DNA of 64,000 bases, from positions 1,088,652 to 1,152,651 of the forward strand of contig JADWOT020000008.1 in assembly GCA_036345935.2 (NCBI GenBank). Direction: 5' to 3'. The notes under the pieces were generated by a model, which did not search any database, had not been told where the DNA came from, and saw only the letters and a list, made by a program, of their open reading frames with translations. Source of the DNA: Taenia hydatigena (Eukaryota; Platyhelminthes; Cestoda; Cyclophyllidea; Taeniidae). Positions 1-12,687 of the stretch are shown here, piece by piece. Within the stretch, counting starts at the first letter, position 1; the number at the start of each line of letters is the position of its first letter. The translations under genes and the position numbers were made by a program.

Positions 1-405
1 ATGGCATGCGAACAAACACATCAAGATTGATTTCTTTAAGATCCACTTCATGTTTCAGCTATGAAGGAAGTTTTCTGTTACCAGCGGGAAGGCGCTATGC
101 CGCATTTGTGCGCAATGTCCTGACAAATTTCCAACTCAAGATATCAATTGGACTGTTCAAAACCGCACAACTGCATAAAAATCGAATGAATACTCCGGGA
201 TTTAAATTGAGTTGCAACTAGAAGTGAGCGCATGCAAGCTCACTCTTGGTTTCCAGTAACCAAAGGCTGAGCTACGATGAGGCATGCGCTGCACTCCTTT
301 TTAGCGTGAAATAAGGAACTACGCGTTGAATGCAATGAGGTTACTGCTTCCACCTCGGCGTCTTTATCCACATTCTTCACCTCACTTCACATTTATACAT
401 TTCAG

Positions 406-489
406 CGGGCTACTAATGACAATCCTTCCTTTACTTAGCAGCAGACAAACAAGTAGCAGGTTGAATGGACATTTCAAGGGAAAAAGAAG
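406..489 (+). CDS. Candidate small exon between strong splice sites
   Basis: An acceptor (cacttcacatttatacatttcag) and a donor (GTGAGA at about 490) bound a short open frame, LLMTILPLLSSRQTSSRLNG, ending in basic residues. Splice strength is the only support. Confidence 0.25.
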
Positions 490-520
490 GGTGAGAGTAA
501 GTTTGTCAAGGCTTACTTGA

Positions 521-3500
521 CCACTTGTTTAGTGCCGCACTATAAGCAACGGACCAAATGGGATGTAGGATGAATGGCGGACAAAATTAAAACGTTCCAG
601 CTTGGTGTTTGCACTTAAAATCTCAACAACTCAACAACAACTTTAGTAGGCTTTTTAAACTGGCGCGTAAAATGCTTTGTCATACGTGCTAGAAATGGGA
701 TAACTACCGCCAATTTGGCGTAAAGGCCAATCCGGTACATATTTAGCATTCATGTTGCAAGCAAGTGAACACAATTTTATTTATTTTTGTTACTCATTAG
801 GCACCTGTGGCAAAGGTAAACACAGTCTACAAAAGGCGCATTCGTTTCGTAAAGGGAGGGTTAGCATTTGGCCAACCACCTTCTCGTTGAAACCACCCCT
901 TACTTAGAAAATAAGGTAACAACGCATTTTTGCTTAGTGGCACCGAATCGTGCATGTAATCCTGTAAAGCTTGCTTGTTTAGCTTGAATTATGGCTGGCT
1001 CATTATTATTACCACTATCAATATCGGCATCCCGAGTGCTTATCATTTATTTTATAACCAGTGCTTGGTAGTCAACGATTTCGGTCAATGACGAATCTAA
1101 CATCGGAAAGAAAATAGGTAGAAGCTAGAGGCAATTAATAAAATTCAGCGTATTTTGTTGCTAGCGCTGAACTAGTCAGATTTGAATGCTTGCAGATGTG
1201 CTACTCTCTTTGTCCTTTCCTCGATCATTTGGCAAATTCACGTGAAGCACAGCTTTGTTAAGTTATTGTCTTAGTGTAAGTTGCATAAGCACGATAAGTA
1301 AGATTGTTTTAAATAAAAACGTTGGCCTCCTTTTACAATAATGTCAACTGCATAAATTCCACATCTAATTGTGACTCAGCACCGGTGAGTCTCCTTAATA
1401 AGCGATCGCATTTGGTTCTTTGTATAGCATCAAGCGTTAAGTATTCGGATATCGCATATGATATGGCTGCATGCGGTGCGACTGATCCGTTAATCAGAAT
1501 AACAGGTTCTACTCTAAAAAGTCAACAAGATTACACAAAAATTATCGACAATATTTTAGAGGGTTGTCATTGGTTTAAATCGTCTCGAAAAGCGTTCATT
1601 GTTACCTATTACTAGAAATTAGGCACGGCCGTTTTTAATCATTAAATATCGTTCAGTTTAAAGTATATGTTGCATTACGTGCTCTCGGACAGACTTATCG
1701 TAGCACATAGTACTGCAGACAAGTAGCGCCTTTCTTCAGTATGTGACGCTGAATTTTAAGCACTAAACATGCATAAAGCACTGCCATCCTATCCATTAAT
1801 CAGTCTGCATGCTATTAAGATGATCCGCATGTGTCAGCAGTCGAAATGAAGTCCAGCTTGCCAGCGTGGAAGACAATTACGTTAACCACCGCGCCGAAAT
1901 ACAGGTCGCAAAATTATTAGTGGAAAATGTGGAAAGTAGCTACTGTGGCAACTCTTCCCACTTCTGAATCTTAAAATTCGCGATGAGCCACGTGGCATAG
2001 GATGACGCACAACCATGTGGGTCTGCGCAAGCAATGGGCCCCACAGCCTGTTTACCGGTCTGGTAGACAGGCCTTTGCGTAGCCGCAGAAGGCGCAGAAG
2101 TTATTACCGAAAACCGGACACTACCACCGGCCTTCCCTCACGTGTTAAAAATTGCGATAGTCATTGGGGGTAGGGTTTGAATCCGCAGGTTCTGTAAAGC
2201 CAGATCTTAACTGACTGCGCAGTATATTGCAGTGCACGAAGTGGCGTTTGAATTGGCCCACCAAACAGCATTGAATGCTTTTGGGGAACCAGATTTAGCC
2301 ACCCAATCGTTTTTCCGCACTGCTTGATATTCATTTCATCTGTATATCACCAAATATTAAAATTGATCGCATTTGCCTTCAAGGTGGAAGCAATCAATAA
2401 ACGACTAGACCGAATTACTCCTTAACTAGTCCGTAGCATAAGCAAGCCTGCAAAAGATCCAAAGCCTATGGGGTTTTTTACGCAAGAAGCTTGAATCGTA
2501 CAGCTCATGTCCTTCCAACCGCAATATTATTAGCTCTGGCTAAGACAATTATCTACAGATTCACCATCACTGATCCGTCGTGTGTGCCTCTACTTACACG
2601 TCCTGGTCTAGCAATCTCACTTTGTGGGGAGACCAGATGCTATTACAGAGCAAAGGAATAAATGCATCGCAAAACTTGAATCGAGGTGAAAGTAAAGAGA
2701 CTGATCAAAGGCACCTCTGCTGTCTATAAAGCAGATTATGTGGACAGCTGTGCAATGGGTGAAACTTTAACGTTTTAGATGATGCGGCGCCTTAAAGTAG
2801 CATTTGTTGTGCCACCCATCTGATGTAAGACTTGAGATCTCATTTACCATTTGGATTGAACAGATGTGTTGCTTCGCAGCTCATGTAGCACAAGAAATCT
2901 CGTGTTCATGTAACTGCCTCCCGACTAACAAGCTCCATGCACTAAAAATCATAATAGATGAAGTTACGGGCTACAAGCCTCAGGCGATTATTGGAATCCA
3001 ACCGTAAGAAGGGCAAAGGTAAGCCATTGGGAGAAAGGTTTGCAGTTGGATTCTGGTATTATGGTTTCGCTACAGCATAGAATAACATTTTGTGGCACTT
3101 GATAATATACGCTGATGTCATGCATAAAATGACTCGAAATAGGTCCAATGACTTGGACAAAACGTGGATATGGAATTATGTGAGAGTCCATATAAAGAAA
3201 TAATCGGCCATGATTGAACCCATTTCAAAAGCCAGCATAAATAGCCCTTTTTAATCAGTTTTACTTTGAAATCGCTTTAGGAGTGTCCAAGGTGGCACTG
3301 AGATTCCACTAGATGACTGTTTGCTTGATCTGAATAATATTTTCTTTATCCCAGCAAATTAGTCGAATGGGGCTCATGATAAGTCCTTTCTTAGAATTCA
3401 CGATTAGTTTTCGAAAAAGCCCACCGGGTTGACCTTTATAAGCGTCGGATTTACTCGATTGATGCCATGCATCAGAAGTTTCACTTAAGTACCCCATTCA

Positions 3501-4727
3501 TGGTCGTTTGCGTGAGTGGCGTAACTAACAACGACCAAGAGTGACGTGCCATTTTCTCAGGGTCGTCTTAAAAAATCTGCTCATGTTTTGATTTACCTGA
3601 CTTAATGAAAGCGTGCTTTAATGTGTCACAATGGGTCAGCATTTCAGACGAAGAAATGTTCAAAATTCTGGGGACTAACTCAAGTAATGTGGTTTGCGTG
3701 GACAGGTCACTGTGCTATCCGCACTTTTGCCTGGAAAGAACATTTATGGTAGCTGAAGCTAATCTCTGGCCGCCAAGTTAAGACGCTAATAAGCTTGACA
3801 CAAGTAATACATATGCATTAAGAGTTATTGGCAGGTTGATTCATGCAATGCTCATAAACAGGAGAAGCAAATTGGCTTTGTCAGAATTAAACTGCCTTTG
3901 CTTTCATGCGTTGATGGCAACTAGTAAATGAGGATACCTCTGCCCCTGTCAATGTTAAATATCAAATACCTTGCTCTCCTTTCGACAATCGTTTAATAAA
4001 TTGCCTTCTCGAGCTTTGGTTTTTAGGGCGCACCGAAAAGTTTCTTACCACGTTTTATTGTTATTTTAGTATTTTCCCGATGACAACTTTACTCAAGTGT
4101 GTACCATGGCGCACCAGCCTCTTTCCTATTTGATATCTGCGCTTTAGCTTTGCTTAACATCTAATAAAATTCTTCGTGATGCATTTGCAGTGTTTAATGA
4201 GGAAGATAATGCGTAATTACACCCCTTAAAAGACATAAACGTGATCGCGGTGTTTTGACAAAACGCCTTTTAAGTCCTACTTTTCCAAACATCAAACACA
4301 AGGTGTTGCCCTAAATAGGTTCTTTCGCAACGCTCCTGGCGACCATAAGCTAGAACATCAAATTTTGCAATGGAGAAGTTTTCTATTTCTTGTTAATGAC
4401 AACATTTTAATGAGGACATAACCTCATGAAAATTGCCATTGTGCGATTTCAATGCTCCCCCATCTTGTTTCGTTTTTTATTTGGCAATGTGTTTATAGGC
4501 CCATGTTAATGAATACTTTGTTCTTATTTTTGGCGATCGGAGTAAAAGCATGAACGCAGACGATTCGAGGAGAGTGTCGTCTAAGTGACGCGTTGTGTGC
4601 TTTTGGAGGCAAAGGCAAACTTCGTGCCAAGCTTGCGTATTATTAAGAGGGCTCAGATTGTGGATTATAACGTTGATTACTTCAAGAAGAGTTACACCTT
4701 TGCCAACCTTTGTCACATTTCCATTAT
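521..4727. other. No supported gene
   Basis: AT-rich sequence with short ORFs only. A 97-codon plus ORF (1322-1615) and an 88-codon minus ORF (4477-4743) are within chance expectation and lack clear splice or promoter support. Confidence 0.5.
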
Positions 4728-5406
4728 AAACGTTGCTATGCATGTGTGTATGTCTGCTGTATGATCCAGATTCTTTTCGTTGCCATTAACAAGCAATATT
4801 TTGATATTGAAAGAGGTCACAAATACCTTGAATCTACACGATGAACATTCAACGCGCATTCAAGTCATAAACCATTATCTAGGGCGTTTCTGCGGTCATG
4901 CCAGTGATTACACTGTTCAAAGAGGAGGGTCTTTGCTCAAATTACACACAGTCTAACTGTATAGAGGCGTAAAAATGTTGGTGACTCATTTTGTTAGGCA
5001 GATTTCATAATTGTTAGTGATGTACATAAGCAACACATTTTGTTCCAGTTGATTAAGGTGAAATAACCGCTGAATTTGATGTGGTGATTTATGATATCAT
5101 GTTTTCCAGACAATAAACCGTTGTCCCCACAGTTTTGACATTGCTCATTTTTTAAGAAAAACCCTGCAAATCTCCCGAACTGCTGCCTTTAGGTTGGTTG
5201 TCGTTCTGATGGCTCTTTTCTCAGGCGGTGTTTTAAGATGAGCAGGCTCAGAAACTAGTTTTTTCATATTTGCCTATCAAGAATGCAGTAAACAAAGTCC
5301 TTACTCAATACCATCACTCGGTAGTGGTTAAACAACAAATCGAATCGTAAGGAAGTGGGACAAGCGGATATGATTCGACCTTATGTGCCAGACCAGCAGC
5401 AATACA
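4728..5406 (+). repeat. Long-range inverted duplication, left copy (679 bp)
   Basis: This segment is repeated as the reverse complement at 55849-56527. The outer and inner ends are sharp. Over most of the length differences are single substitutions with a few 1-nt indels, and identity is in the mid-90s percent by eye. The least conserved part is around 5125-5160 and 5280-5290. The last 50-60 bp form the start of an exon-like frame (…GQADMIRPYVPDQQQ) shared by both copies. Confidence 0.93.
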
Positions 5407-5489
5407 ACTTTGCGGTCGGTGATCGAGGTGGCAACCCATTTTACCAACCACTCGCTAACAAAACTCACTTGAAGTCATTTCGGTTATAA
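5352..5489 (+). CDS. Candidate exon end starting in the left inverted copy
   Basis: The same exon start as at 55.85 kb, on the opposite strand, continues past the repeat edge into a different sequence (YNFAVGDRGGNPFYQPLANK) and stops at TAA 5487-5489. The frame is preserved across the edge. If the parent exon is the 55.5-kb version, this copy has gained a new C-terminus or is a pseudogene. Confidence 0.3.
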   Translation, partial: EVGQADMIRPYVPDQQQYNFAVGDRGGNPFYQPLANKTHLKSFRL

Positions 5490-5828
5490 AATAAGCTCGT
5501 CTTTATGCATATTTTTGTGACCGCACTTCACTACACGTGCCATCGAGCGAAAACCAATGAACACCTTTCTGCTACTGAGACCTCACAGCATATCAGCAGA
5601 GTAAGCAAAACTTTTTCCGCTATTTAGACACTTGTTTACATAGCCACTGCAAAGATATCTAGAAAACAGGGTGATAGAAAGACTTCCGAGAATGGTCAAT
5701 TTTTGGCAATGTGAATTCACTCCGAATAAAGAGCTAGGCTTTGCTATTATTTACTAATGCGATCAGTGAAGCAGCTGCTCTAGCAGAACGATAGGCAAAA
5801 GTTGCCTATTTTTGCTTTGTTACCTTAG

Positions 5829-6651
5829 GTGATTATAAACAAAAGAGACAACATTGGCAAAAACATGACAAAATGAGAGGAGGAAGAAGAATAAGAGGAC
5901 GTCTACCTGATGTTGGTGCTTTATTATTTGAATTTGCGAACGATGTAAGATGCCTGAATTCAAAACTGATTAAAAGCACTTTAACTTCTTTTAATCTATA
6001 TTATCCTCTCTTTTGTTTTCTAGTAAGAACTAGTAGCGTTGGTGTTGTAAACCATGATTCCACCTCTCCAGGCACGCGGAATTTTAACAGTTGATTAAGT
6101 TCTGGTAGGCATTGGCACAATCACTTGAACTCAAGATTCCGTTTTTATAAGGAACGAGAAATGTATGGCGTTTCGTAGACAGAGAACAGTGACAAAATGG
6201 GTGTTTGTGTTTCGCCTTCGCTTCTTCAACTCTGCAGTCATTTTGTGTAAGGCATTTAACCAGATTGTGAGAAGACCCTATTATGTCAACAAAAGGTTTA
6301 ATTTTCAGACGAGTTTTATGAAAACTCAATAAATGTCTAAGTGAGTTACGGCCACTTTACCAATGCAAGCCAAATATTAAAGCTAGACATGAATTTAGTT
6401 GGCTGTTGTTGAAAGTGTCGATGGCAGCCGGAATGATAAAATGAAGGCGCATGTAGCCACATGAGGAAGAGGAGTAGGAGTGCATCGAGAAAAATAAATT
6501 CACTTGCAAAATTTTTTATCTCTTTTAGGCTAATTTGACATGTGGCAGTCTTATCTGGATCAGATTGGAATTAACTCGTCGCAAGGCTCTGGATGCAAGC
6601 CAATTTGAGAATTTTCTAACTCACCCAAGTGGGCGAAAATTCAATTCCTGA
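5829..6651 (+). CDS. Candidate two-exon gene end (basic N-part)
   Basis: Exon 5829-5944 follows a strong acceptor (tttgctttgttaccttag) and ends at donor GTAAGA (5945). Exon 6529-6651 follows a very strong acceptor (ttttttatctcttttag) and ends at TGA. Read in frame, the first gives DYKQKRQHWQKHDKMRGGRR and so on to LPDVGALLFEFAND. The second continues in phase 0 with ANLTCGSLIWIRLELTRRKA to HPSGRKFNS. An ATG at 5873 could be the start if the 5828 acceptor is used for a leader exon or trans-splicing. The basic first part followed by a short hydrophobic segment suggests no known family. Splice strength and phase agreement support it, but its short length leaves chance possible. Confidence 0.42.
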
Positions 6652-7243
6652 GCTTCTAGACGTAAATCATGAAAGAAATTAACACTGCAAGTTAGGGTTG
6701 GATAGGCACATACCACGGCTTTTAACTTGAATAGCCTTTCTTTTGTGCCTATGTAAAGATGCAAAGTTTATTCGTAATTCCAACTTTCTTCGTGCGGTCA
6801 CAGTAGAAGCCAGTTAAAACCCGCATTGTGTATGTAAAATTACTGTTTACTCAAAACCCTTGTGCAACTCACTGCTAAATCATTCTAGTAGTGGTTGAAT
6901 CTTGACTAGTTCTAAGAGAAATAATTCCTTCCGGGCTTAAATTATGACAACGGTTAGCGATACACTGCAAAGCTCGGTGACCTACTGTCCCACAGAGCAA
7001 GCATGTTTAAAAAGGAAACTGCGTTGAGATTCTTTGGTTAATAGCGGTTTGCATTTTCGGGCAGATTTCATGATTTATCTGAGTAGATCATAAATACAGA
7101 TCAAACAATGGGGTGAATTCAATGTCTGCTTATCACTGCTTAGACGCCTTAGAGGTGGTGGTGGGATGACTTTTGGGAATTCACGTCTGTTTGCATTCGT
7201 TATTTGACATTTATTCGTGGGTTGATTTGAACTCGGGCCATAG

Positions 7244-7854
7244 TTGCTCTAATTATCCGGCTTATCGGCTTTGCACAAGGCGGTAGCTCATGGTATTTTG
7301 ACCTGGTTTCCGTTACTTCCCAGCACATATTTGGAAACGCATTCGTTTGCCTCAGCTCAGATCTCACTTCGGCCACTGATGATGTGGCTGAGGCAGCTGT
7401 CAAACAGTGTAAAAGATTTTGTTGATCTTTCTGCTGACAGCCTTTTCAGAATCGCTCAAGGTGCAAGCCTTTAAAGTGGTATCAGACGCAATCATGTACT
7501 TCACAAAGTACTACGAGATGTCTGGCACATTTTATCCCGCAGTCATGAATACGCCGGTTAGCGCCCCCCTACGGATGTTTTCATCTGGGCACATAAGCTC
7601 ATGACTGATTTGTTCTTAAATTGTCCCAGGTTTTGAGGCGCTGGTAGCATGAAGGCCAACACCCGATGTTCGGTTATGGTGACAAGGTGGATCTGGTTAC
7701 AAAATACCGGCTTCGCAATGTTCTGGTAAGTTGTTGAAACGAAATAGCGGCTCTGTATGAAATAACTTTTATGGACTTCATTTTTTAATTCCTGCAGCTT
7801 TTGACAGCGTGGGAAAGTGCCGTATTAGTCTATGGTTTTTCGTCTACTTCTTGA
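7244..7854 (+). CDS. Candidate gene end with a 32-nt intron, four exons
   Basis: Proposed exons are 7244-7408, 7441-7556, 7648-7725 and 7798-7854 (TGA). The first intron, 7409-7440, is only 32 nt (GTAAAA...GACAG). It removes a stop and joins DDVAEAAVKQ to SFSESLKVQAFKVVSDAIMY in phase. The third junction has a consensus donor (GTAAGT at 7726) and a good acceptor (ttttttaattcctgcag), both phase 0. The second junction uses a weak donor (GTTAGC). The product has a short hydrophobic start (VALIIRLIGFAQGG), then an aromatic-rich globular part. I do not recognise it. Flatworms commonly have introns of this size, which supports the model. Confidence 0.38.
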
Positions 7855-8118
7855 TTCAGAATATTCACTTTGGATTATTTTAATGGTTTGTTTAGGTGAG
7901 TGAACAAAAGGCTTGCAAACTGATTTGTTACGGCCTCGATCATTTTGATGCGGTGCTCTAAGCCTTGACTGCCTGTTTCAGCTCATTCCATTTTGTTCTA
8001 ACGGCTTTCCGCTATGCCCAATTTTTTTTTTATCTCTCATGGCAGTTTTTCAGACGAACACTAATTTGATACGTAATGGAAGTCTTGGCTCTCTTCTTCC
8101 ATCGTCTACGTCGCGTAA

Positions 8119-8553
8119 TGGGTGAATCCGCTACCACGTCCTCGCGTAAAAGCAGTGGTAGTGGCAACTCGGCTGCTCACCTCCTTTGTTCCACAGCCAC
8201 AGCAGTCATCAAGACTTGCAGTTGCTCTTGTCGTTGTCGGTACAGTTGGATGGCTACTCGGGTGCCGGGCCTGGCGTATCTGTGTGAGCGCTATTCCCTA
8301 CTTTCTACCAGACCCATTCATCTCCCCTATCCACTTAGCTTTCTTGACTGCTTTCATTTCCATTCTTTACCTTTTGTCCCTTCTATTGACCATCGCCGTA
8401 ATCACGCTCTCCCAGCGTGGCGTTCACAAGATGATAAACGATGGGATCTTTGCAGGTGTATGCCTAAACACAGTCCTTAGGCAGATGCATCTGGCTTCGA
8501 CGCTATCTGCCGTATGCCTACTGACACTTGCTCATCCTAGTCCACTGCTCTGA
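8119..8553 (+). CDS. Candidate exon for a multi-pass membrane protein
   Basis: Open plus-strand frame of 144 codons with three hydrophobic blocks: LAVALVVVGTVGWLLG, LTAFISILYLLSLLLTIAVI and a weaker one near the end (LASTLSAVCLLTLAH). An acceptor-like site (cacctcctttgttccacag) lies near 8200. A second plus frame is open over the same DNA (134 codons), so composition alone may explain it. Confidence 0.25.
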   Translation, partial: WVNPLPRPRVKAVVVATRLLTSFVPQPQQSSRLAVALVVVGTVGWLLGCRAWRICVSAIPYFLPDPFISPIHLAFLTAFISILYLLSLLLTIAVITLSQRGVHKMINDGIFAGVCLNTVLRQMHLASTLSAVCLLTLAHPSPLL

Positions 8554-8574
8554 ATTTGAATTATGTTAGCTTAC

Positions 8575-8797
8575 CCAGTCAGCAACTTGCGAAGTTTGTT
8601 CACCTCGTTGTTAGTATTGTGAGTCTGTTGTGCGTATAGTTCCTCCAAGTTGGTCGTGGATATGGCCGCGACCTTAAGGCAGGTGATGTAGATGTCATCT
8701 GCATTTCTTTCCAACGATGGAACAGCTGCATTGGCTCCATTGCCTTGGTGGCTGTGAAGGGTGTCTTCAGCCCAAAGTGTCGCGATCCAATCCAGAT
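8575..8797 (-). CDS. Candidate internal exon (74 codons)
   Basis: On the minus strand an acceptor (tatttattttgcccag) opens a frame that runs without stop to a consensus donor, GTAAGC. It encodes LDWIATLWAEDTLHSHQGNG and ends DDIYITCLKVAAISTTNLEE then NEVNKLRKLLTG. The C-terminal part is charged and heptad-like, so probably helical. Both splice sites match the open frame exactly (phase 1 in, phase 2 out). No family is recognised. It may belong with the minus-strand frame at 9232-9558. Confidence 0.5.
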
Positions 8798-9231
8798 CTG
8801 GGCAAAATAAATATAATCATCTAATTTTATTGACCCCTACAGACTTTCAGCAATATCGCCTCTTTTGGCACTGTATTTCCTTGTAATAAACACAATCACA
8901 TAGACGGAGAAGCGACTGCGATCCTGTGGCAAAGGGCGAGGAAAGCCACAGAGTTTGCATCCGATTCGACTAAAATCAAGGAAAGAGACTAATAAGTAGT
9001 CTACTTGGGCTCACAATAAATGCGTCTTTAGGAAGCAAATAGCATTAATGACTCGTTCGACCTTAGGGGGTAGCGTTAAGGGAAATAGTACGAGAATATT
9101 GGAACTAATTGTCTGCTGTGCAAATGGTGACAAGGGCCAACGCAGCTCCGTGATAGCTGAAGGAGTTGGGCTCGTTGACGAAAAAATTACTTTCTTACTC
9201 TGGACGCATATGTGGTTGCATACAAATGTCG

Positions 9232-9558
9232 CTATCGGAAGCCAGGGGAACTTGAGGTCATGAGAATAACTAGGTAGGAATGGCGTAATCGGTGAAGCCT
9301 TTTAACTGCCTTGAAAAGAATTAAAAGAGGAAAGGGATTTGTTCTTCTATAGCGCCCTATGGCATTAACCGACGACAAAAGCGATTTGATTGAGGCACTT
9401 AGGGCGGGTGGTGCTGCTGTTTTGGTCAGAGGATCCGCATCCTGTGTTTGTAACCATTCGATGACCCTCATTGCAGAGCGCGTTGCATTCTGCCCCAGAT
9501 AAATCCGATTTGCAGCACCATTGTGTTGGCATTTTTCTTTGCTTCTTCTTGCGTTGGG
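9232..9558 (-). CDS. Candidate exon upstream of the 8.6-kb exon
   Basis: Minus-strand frame open for 108 codons after an AG at 9559-9560. It encodes PNARRSKEKCQHNGAANRIY, then MRVIEWLQTQDADPLTKTAA. A 60-nt stretch bounded by GTTAAT and a strong pyrimidine acceptor (ctcttttaattcttttcaag) inside it may be an intron; its removal leaves the frame unchanged. Unrecognised. Confidence 0.38.
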   Translation of the reverse strand, partial: PNARRSKEKCQHNGAANRIYLGQNATRSAMRVIEWLQTQDADPLTKTAAPPALSASIKSLLSSVNAIGRYRRTNPFPLLILFKAVKRLHRLRHSYLVILMTSSSPGFR

Positions 9559-9565
9559 CTAGGCT

Positions 9566-12500
9566 CTAACAATCTCCAAAGTTAGGAAGCTAGGACGAAC
9601 AGGCAGTATAGTGAAGAATCTAAGCTGAAATTCTGTAGCCCAATTTAAACGGTAAAGATGGTCAAGTTTACCCTTTACGCAAACTAAAGGGGAAGAGTGC
9701 TGCTTAAGGCAAAGTTGTGCACTGGCTCTTGTCCAAGAATATTTTTTTTACTCATTTGATGGCAATCCATGGAGACCAAGGTGCTGTCTGCATCCCTTTC
9801 CAATTTAAAAGGCATCCTTTCGCGCCTATCCCAGCATAGACTGCTTTGAAAGTTATGGTAGCAGCATGTTCAAACATTTAAAACATAATTTTTCCCATGG
9901 TCTTTAGTTATCCTGATATTTAATTGCTCTAGTTTCAAGCAATCCCATATGCGTCTGGAACAGTAGAGAAGTTGCTTTTGCTAAGCATCATAGCACTTTT
10001 CTCTGTCGGAAACCATCCGAAGGAACGTAACTGACACGACCGCGAAGCACCGGAACTAGGTTCAAGTTGTGATTAGTCATTTAAGGATCGCCGGTTAGGC
10101 ATTTAAGCATTGATAATCCCGCAACTGCTCCGATTTCTTCAAATAAATAACAGATGGCGGAATTCGAAAAAGCAGTTATTCTCATAAGTATGTTATGGCA
10201 GCATCTTTTCTCACGTTTGATTCCCTTGAACTAACCCGAGAACGAACAAATCGATTGCGCTGAGACAGCTGTGGCATTTAAAAGGCGTAGTAGCAATGAG
10301 GAATCTAGTACAAAATCACTGAAAAGCATTTTGACACGGAGATTAATGGGTAGCAGTGGCTGATTGGCAATAAGTGGTGCACTTAATGTCACAGGAGATA
10401 TCAATCTGACCAATTGGTGTAACGCATTGAGAGCGATCCTTTGTTGGCATCTCGCTTGTCTCTTGCACCAAGGCAACAAACCTTCGCAAATTGTGATCGT
10501 AAGAATTATTTCGAGGCAACAGGAGGTGTCCTTTTAACTCTACTTAACATCCAAAAAGCATACATTCGTCTGCTTACCTCACGGCTCCTAAACTTGTATC
10601 ACTAGCGCCACAATGGGTCTTGATGCAGCTTATCTATTGTTGAATGCATTTGTAATAAATACTGCACGGCATCATGTCATTCACGGTGTCCCTTGGTGGA
10701 TATATGATAATTTAAATCTCTCTCTCCATACTAGCATCTCTGTTAATGCAGGATTGCTGCTTCAAAGCATTCTCTGACTCTAAATAATTTTGGAAAAATT
10801 TCAGTGAGAAAGTTGCAGAAACCTTGCTAATCTTCTTTAAGCTATTTTGAAGTAACTGCAATTAGACTTGATCTGGTTTTTCTACCTGAGCTGTGGCACC
10901 GCATATAATGCATGGCACTGGACATCGATTTTACTCTATAAAGCCACTTATATAAAAAGCTCTCCATCTATTTGACTTTTCTAACGCACTGATTAAAACG
11001 TAAATGAGTAGGATTGACTTTTGCACTGCATATTCCGATGGGTATTGATTAACACCGCTACTCAATGGGATATCAAGGAAGACCACAATGTCAAACTCGG
11101 TGCAATGTGGTGACATTGACCATTTTTCTTGGTAGGATATAAAGACATTTAAGGCAAAGTTGCAGCCTCTGGACCATCTGCTCATCAGATACAGGCAAAT
11201 TGGCTTTATCAGCTGATGCATGATAGAGAATAGTTCAGCTTTCAAGACTATGTGCATTCCACTCCTCTCCAATCAGGAGTAAGCAGTATGCAAAAAGCCA
11301 ACAAATAAGAGCGGAGGATGTTATTATTTGTGACATCAACTAAATGACTTCCCTCTGGTGTGGTTCAGTGACTACAAGGACCCTCAGGGAAGGCGTCGGT
11401 GATTTAAACACGCACAGATGTTTTGACCATGAGTAGTTAAGAATATCGGGTTAACAGGCCAATTTGACTTCTTGACTTCTTGAAGCGAAAAGTGATGCTA
11501 GTCTAAAAAGCAAATATCTCGCACGTTTGTTTAAAGCCATTGCTGTTTTTGCATTTGTTATCTAACTGCGTGCACTTAAACTGGAACATGGAACACTAAC
11601 GCCGCCTTGCAACGTGAAAAGAGCGTTATAAAATACGGGTAGATTTAAGGTAGGAATGCAAGCCTACTGTAGTCCACTGTTTGCCAAAATGCAGTCGCTG
11701 CCACCCTTTGGTTAACGCTTAGTGTACCTGCTAAAATGGTAAAAAACAGTAAGTTGACTAAACGACTTAGTTTGCATGCTATGTTCCACAAGTCATTTTA
11801 TCTTAAATGCACCTTGACATTGAGTGGCCCGTGATAAAAGCTCGTAACTAGTGTGTAAAATGGAGAATATGAATTAGTTAAGCCGTTCTCCGAAAACGTT
11901 ATTCGTAGTGGAACACCACAAAGTGGACGAAGCTAATTCACTCAGACATAATAATGCAGAAGTGAATCAATCTATATACATTTGCTTAAAAGCCCTTTGT
12001 TTTAAAGCTGAGAAATTGCAATGCTTGAGTCCTTGGGGTTGACTATAGTAAAATTCGGTTAATTATTGACGCTGCTTAGATTATTTGAACTGCTAACTAA
12101 TGAAGAGTAATGTTGACACACTTCTTTTACGTGGCAATAATATCGTGAAGGTACAAGGGCATTCTACATTTCTACCATAATGATTGATGTGTATTTCAAG
12201 CCAAACCTCATTAACAATGACTGATGACAATATCAGGTTTTGTGAATTCACAAATTCGCAAAAAACAATAAAGTGCTTTATGCGTCTGCTAATGTGCAAA
12301 GCGCATGCAAACGCTTGACATTTTAGAAGTTATAACTATAAAGAGCAGCAAAGGGCCCCAATGCCTTCATAAAGCATACTGTGCTTTTCTCACACAAATG
12401 AAAATGCTCCTGTGTATTCACTGGAAGCGAAAGCAATACTACCGATCACTTTTAAGGACGCAGAGGCACTTTGCAAAGCCTAGATGCTGCCTAAAGGCAC

Positions 12501-12687
12501 AATTACTTAGTGTGCAAGTGAGATAATTAAACGATTGAAAAGATTGTCTTAGTTAATCCTTCCTGCAGTTGCCTACTATCAGACAGGGTCTTAAATCATC
12601 AAAAGACTGTGCAACCAAATCGAATGGCTGGAGTGTGCCGGCATAGTGGGAGGTGCAACCAATGCAACACGCAGATCGGGATGTTCA
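9566..12687. other. No firm gene; weak minus-strand frames
   Basis: Minus-strand frames at 10231-10479, 10931-11272 and 11091-11212 read like protein, but each overlaps another open frame and none has paired splice sites. Nothing else is seen. Confidence 0.4.

Noticed and set aside
799..814. 15-nt micro-exon between an acceptor and GTAAAC (micro-exon gene idea)
   Set aside because: A single tiny splice-bounded piece without partner exons is not evidence.
4477..4743. 88-codon minus ORF touching the left inverted copy
   Set aside because: It reads like protein but has no acceptor, donor or promoter, and its length is within chance expectation.
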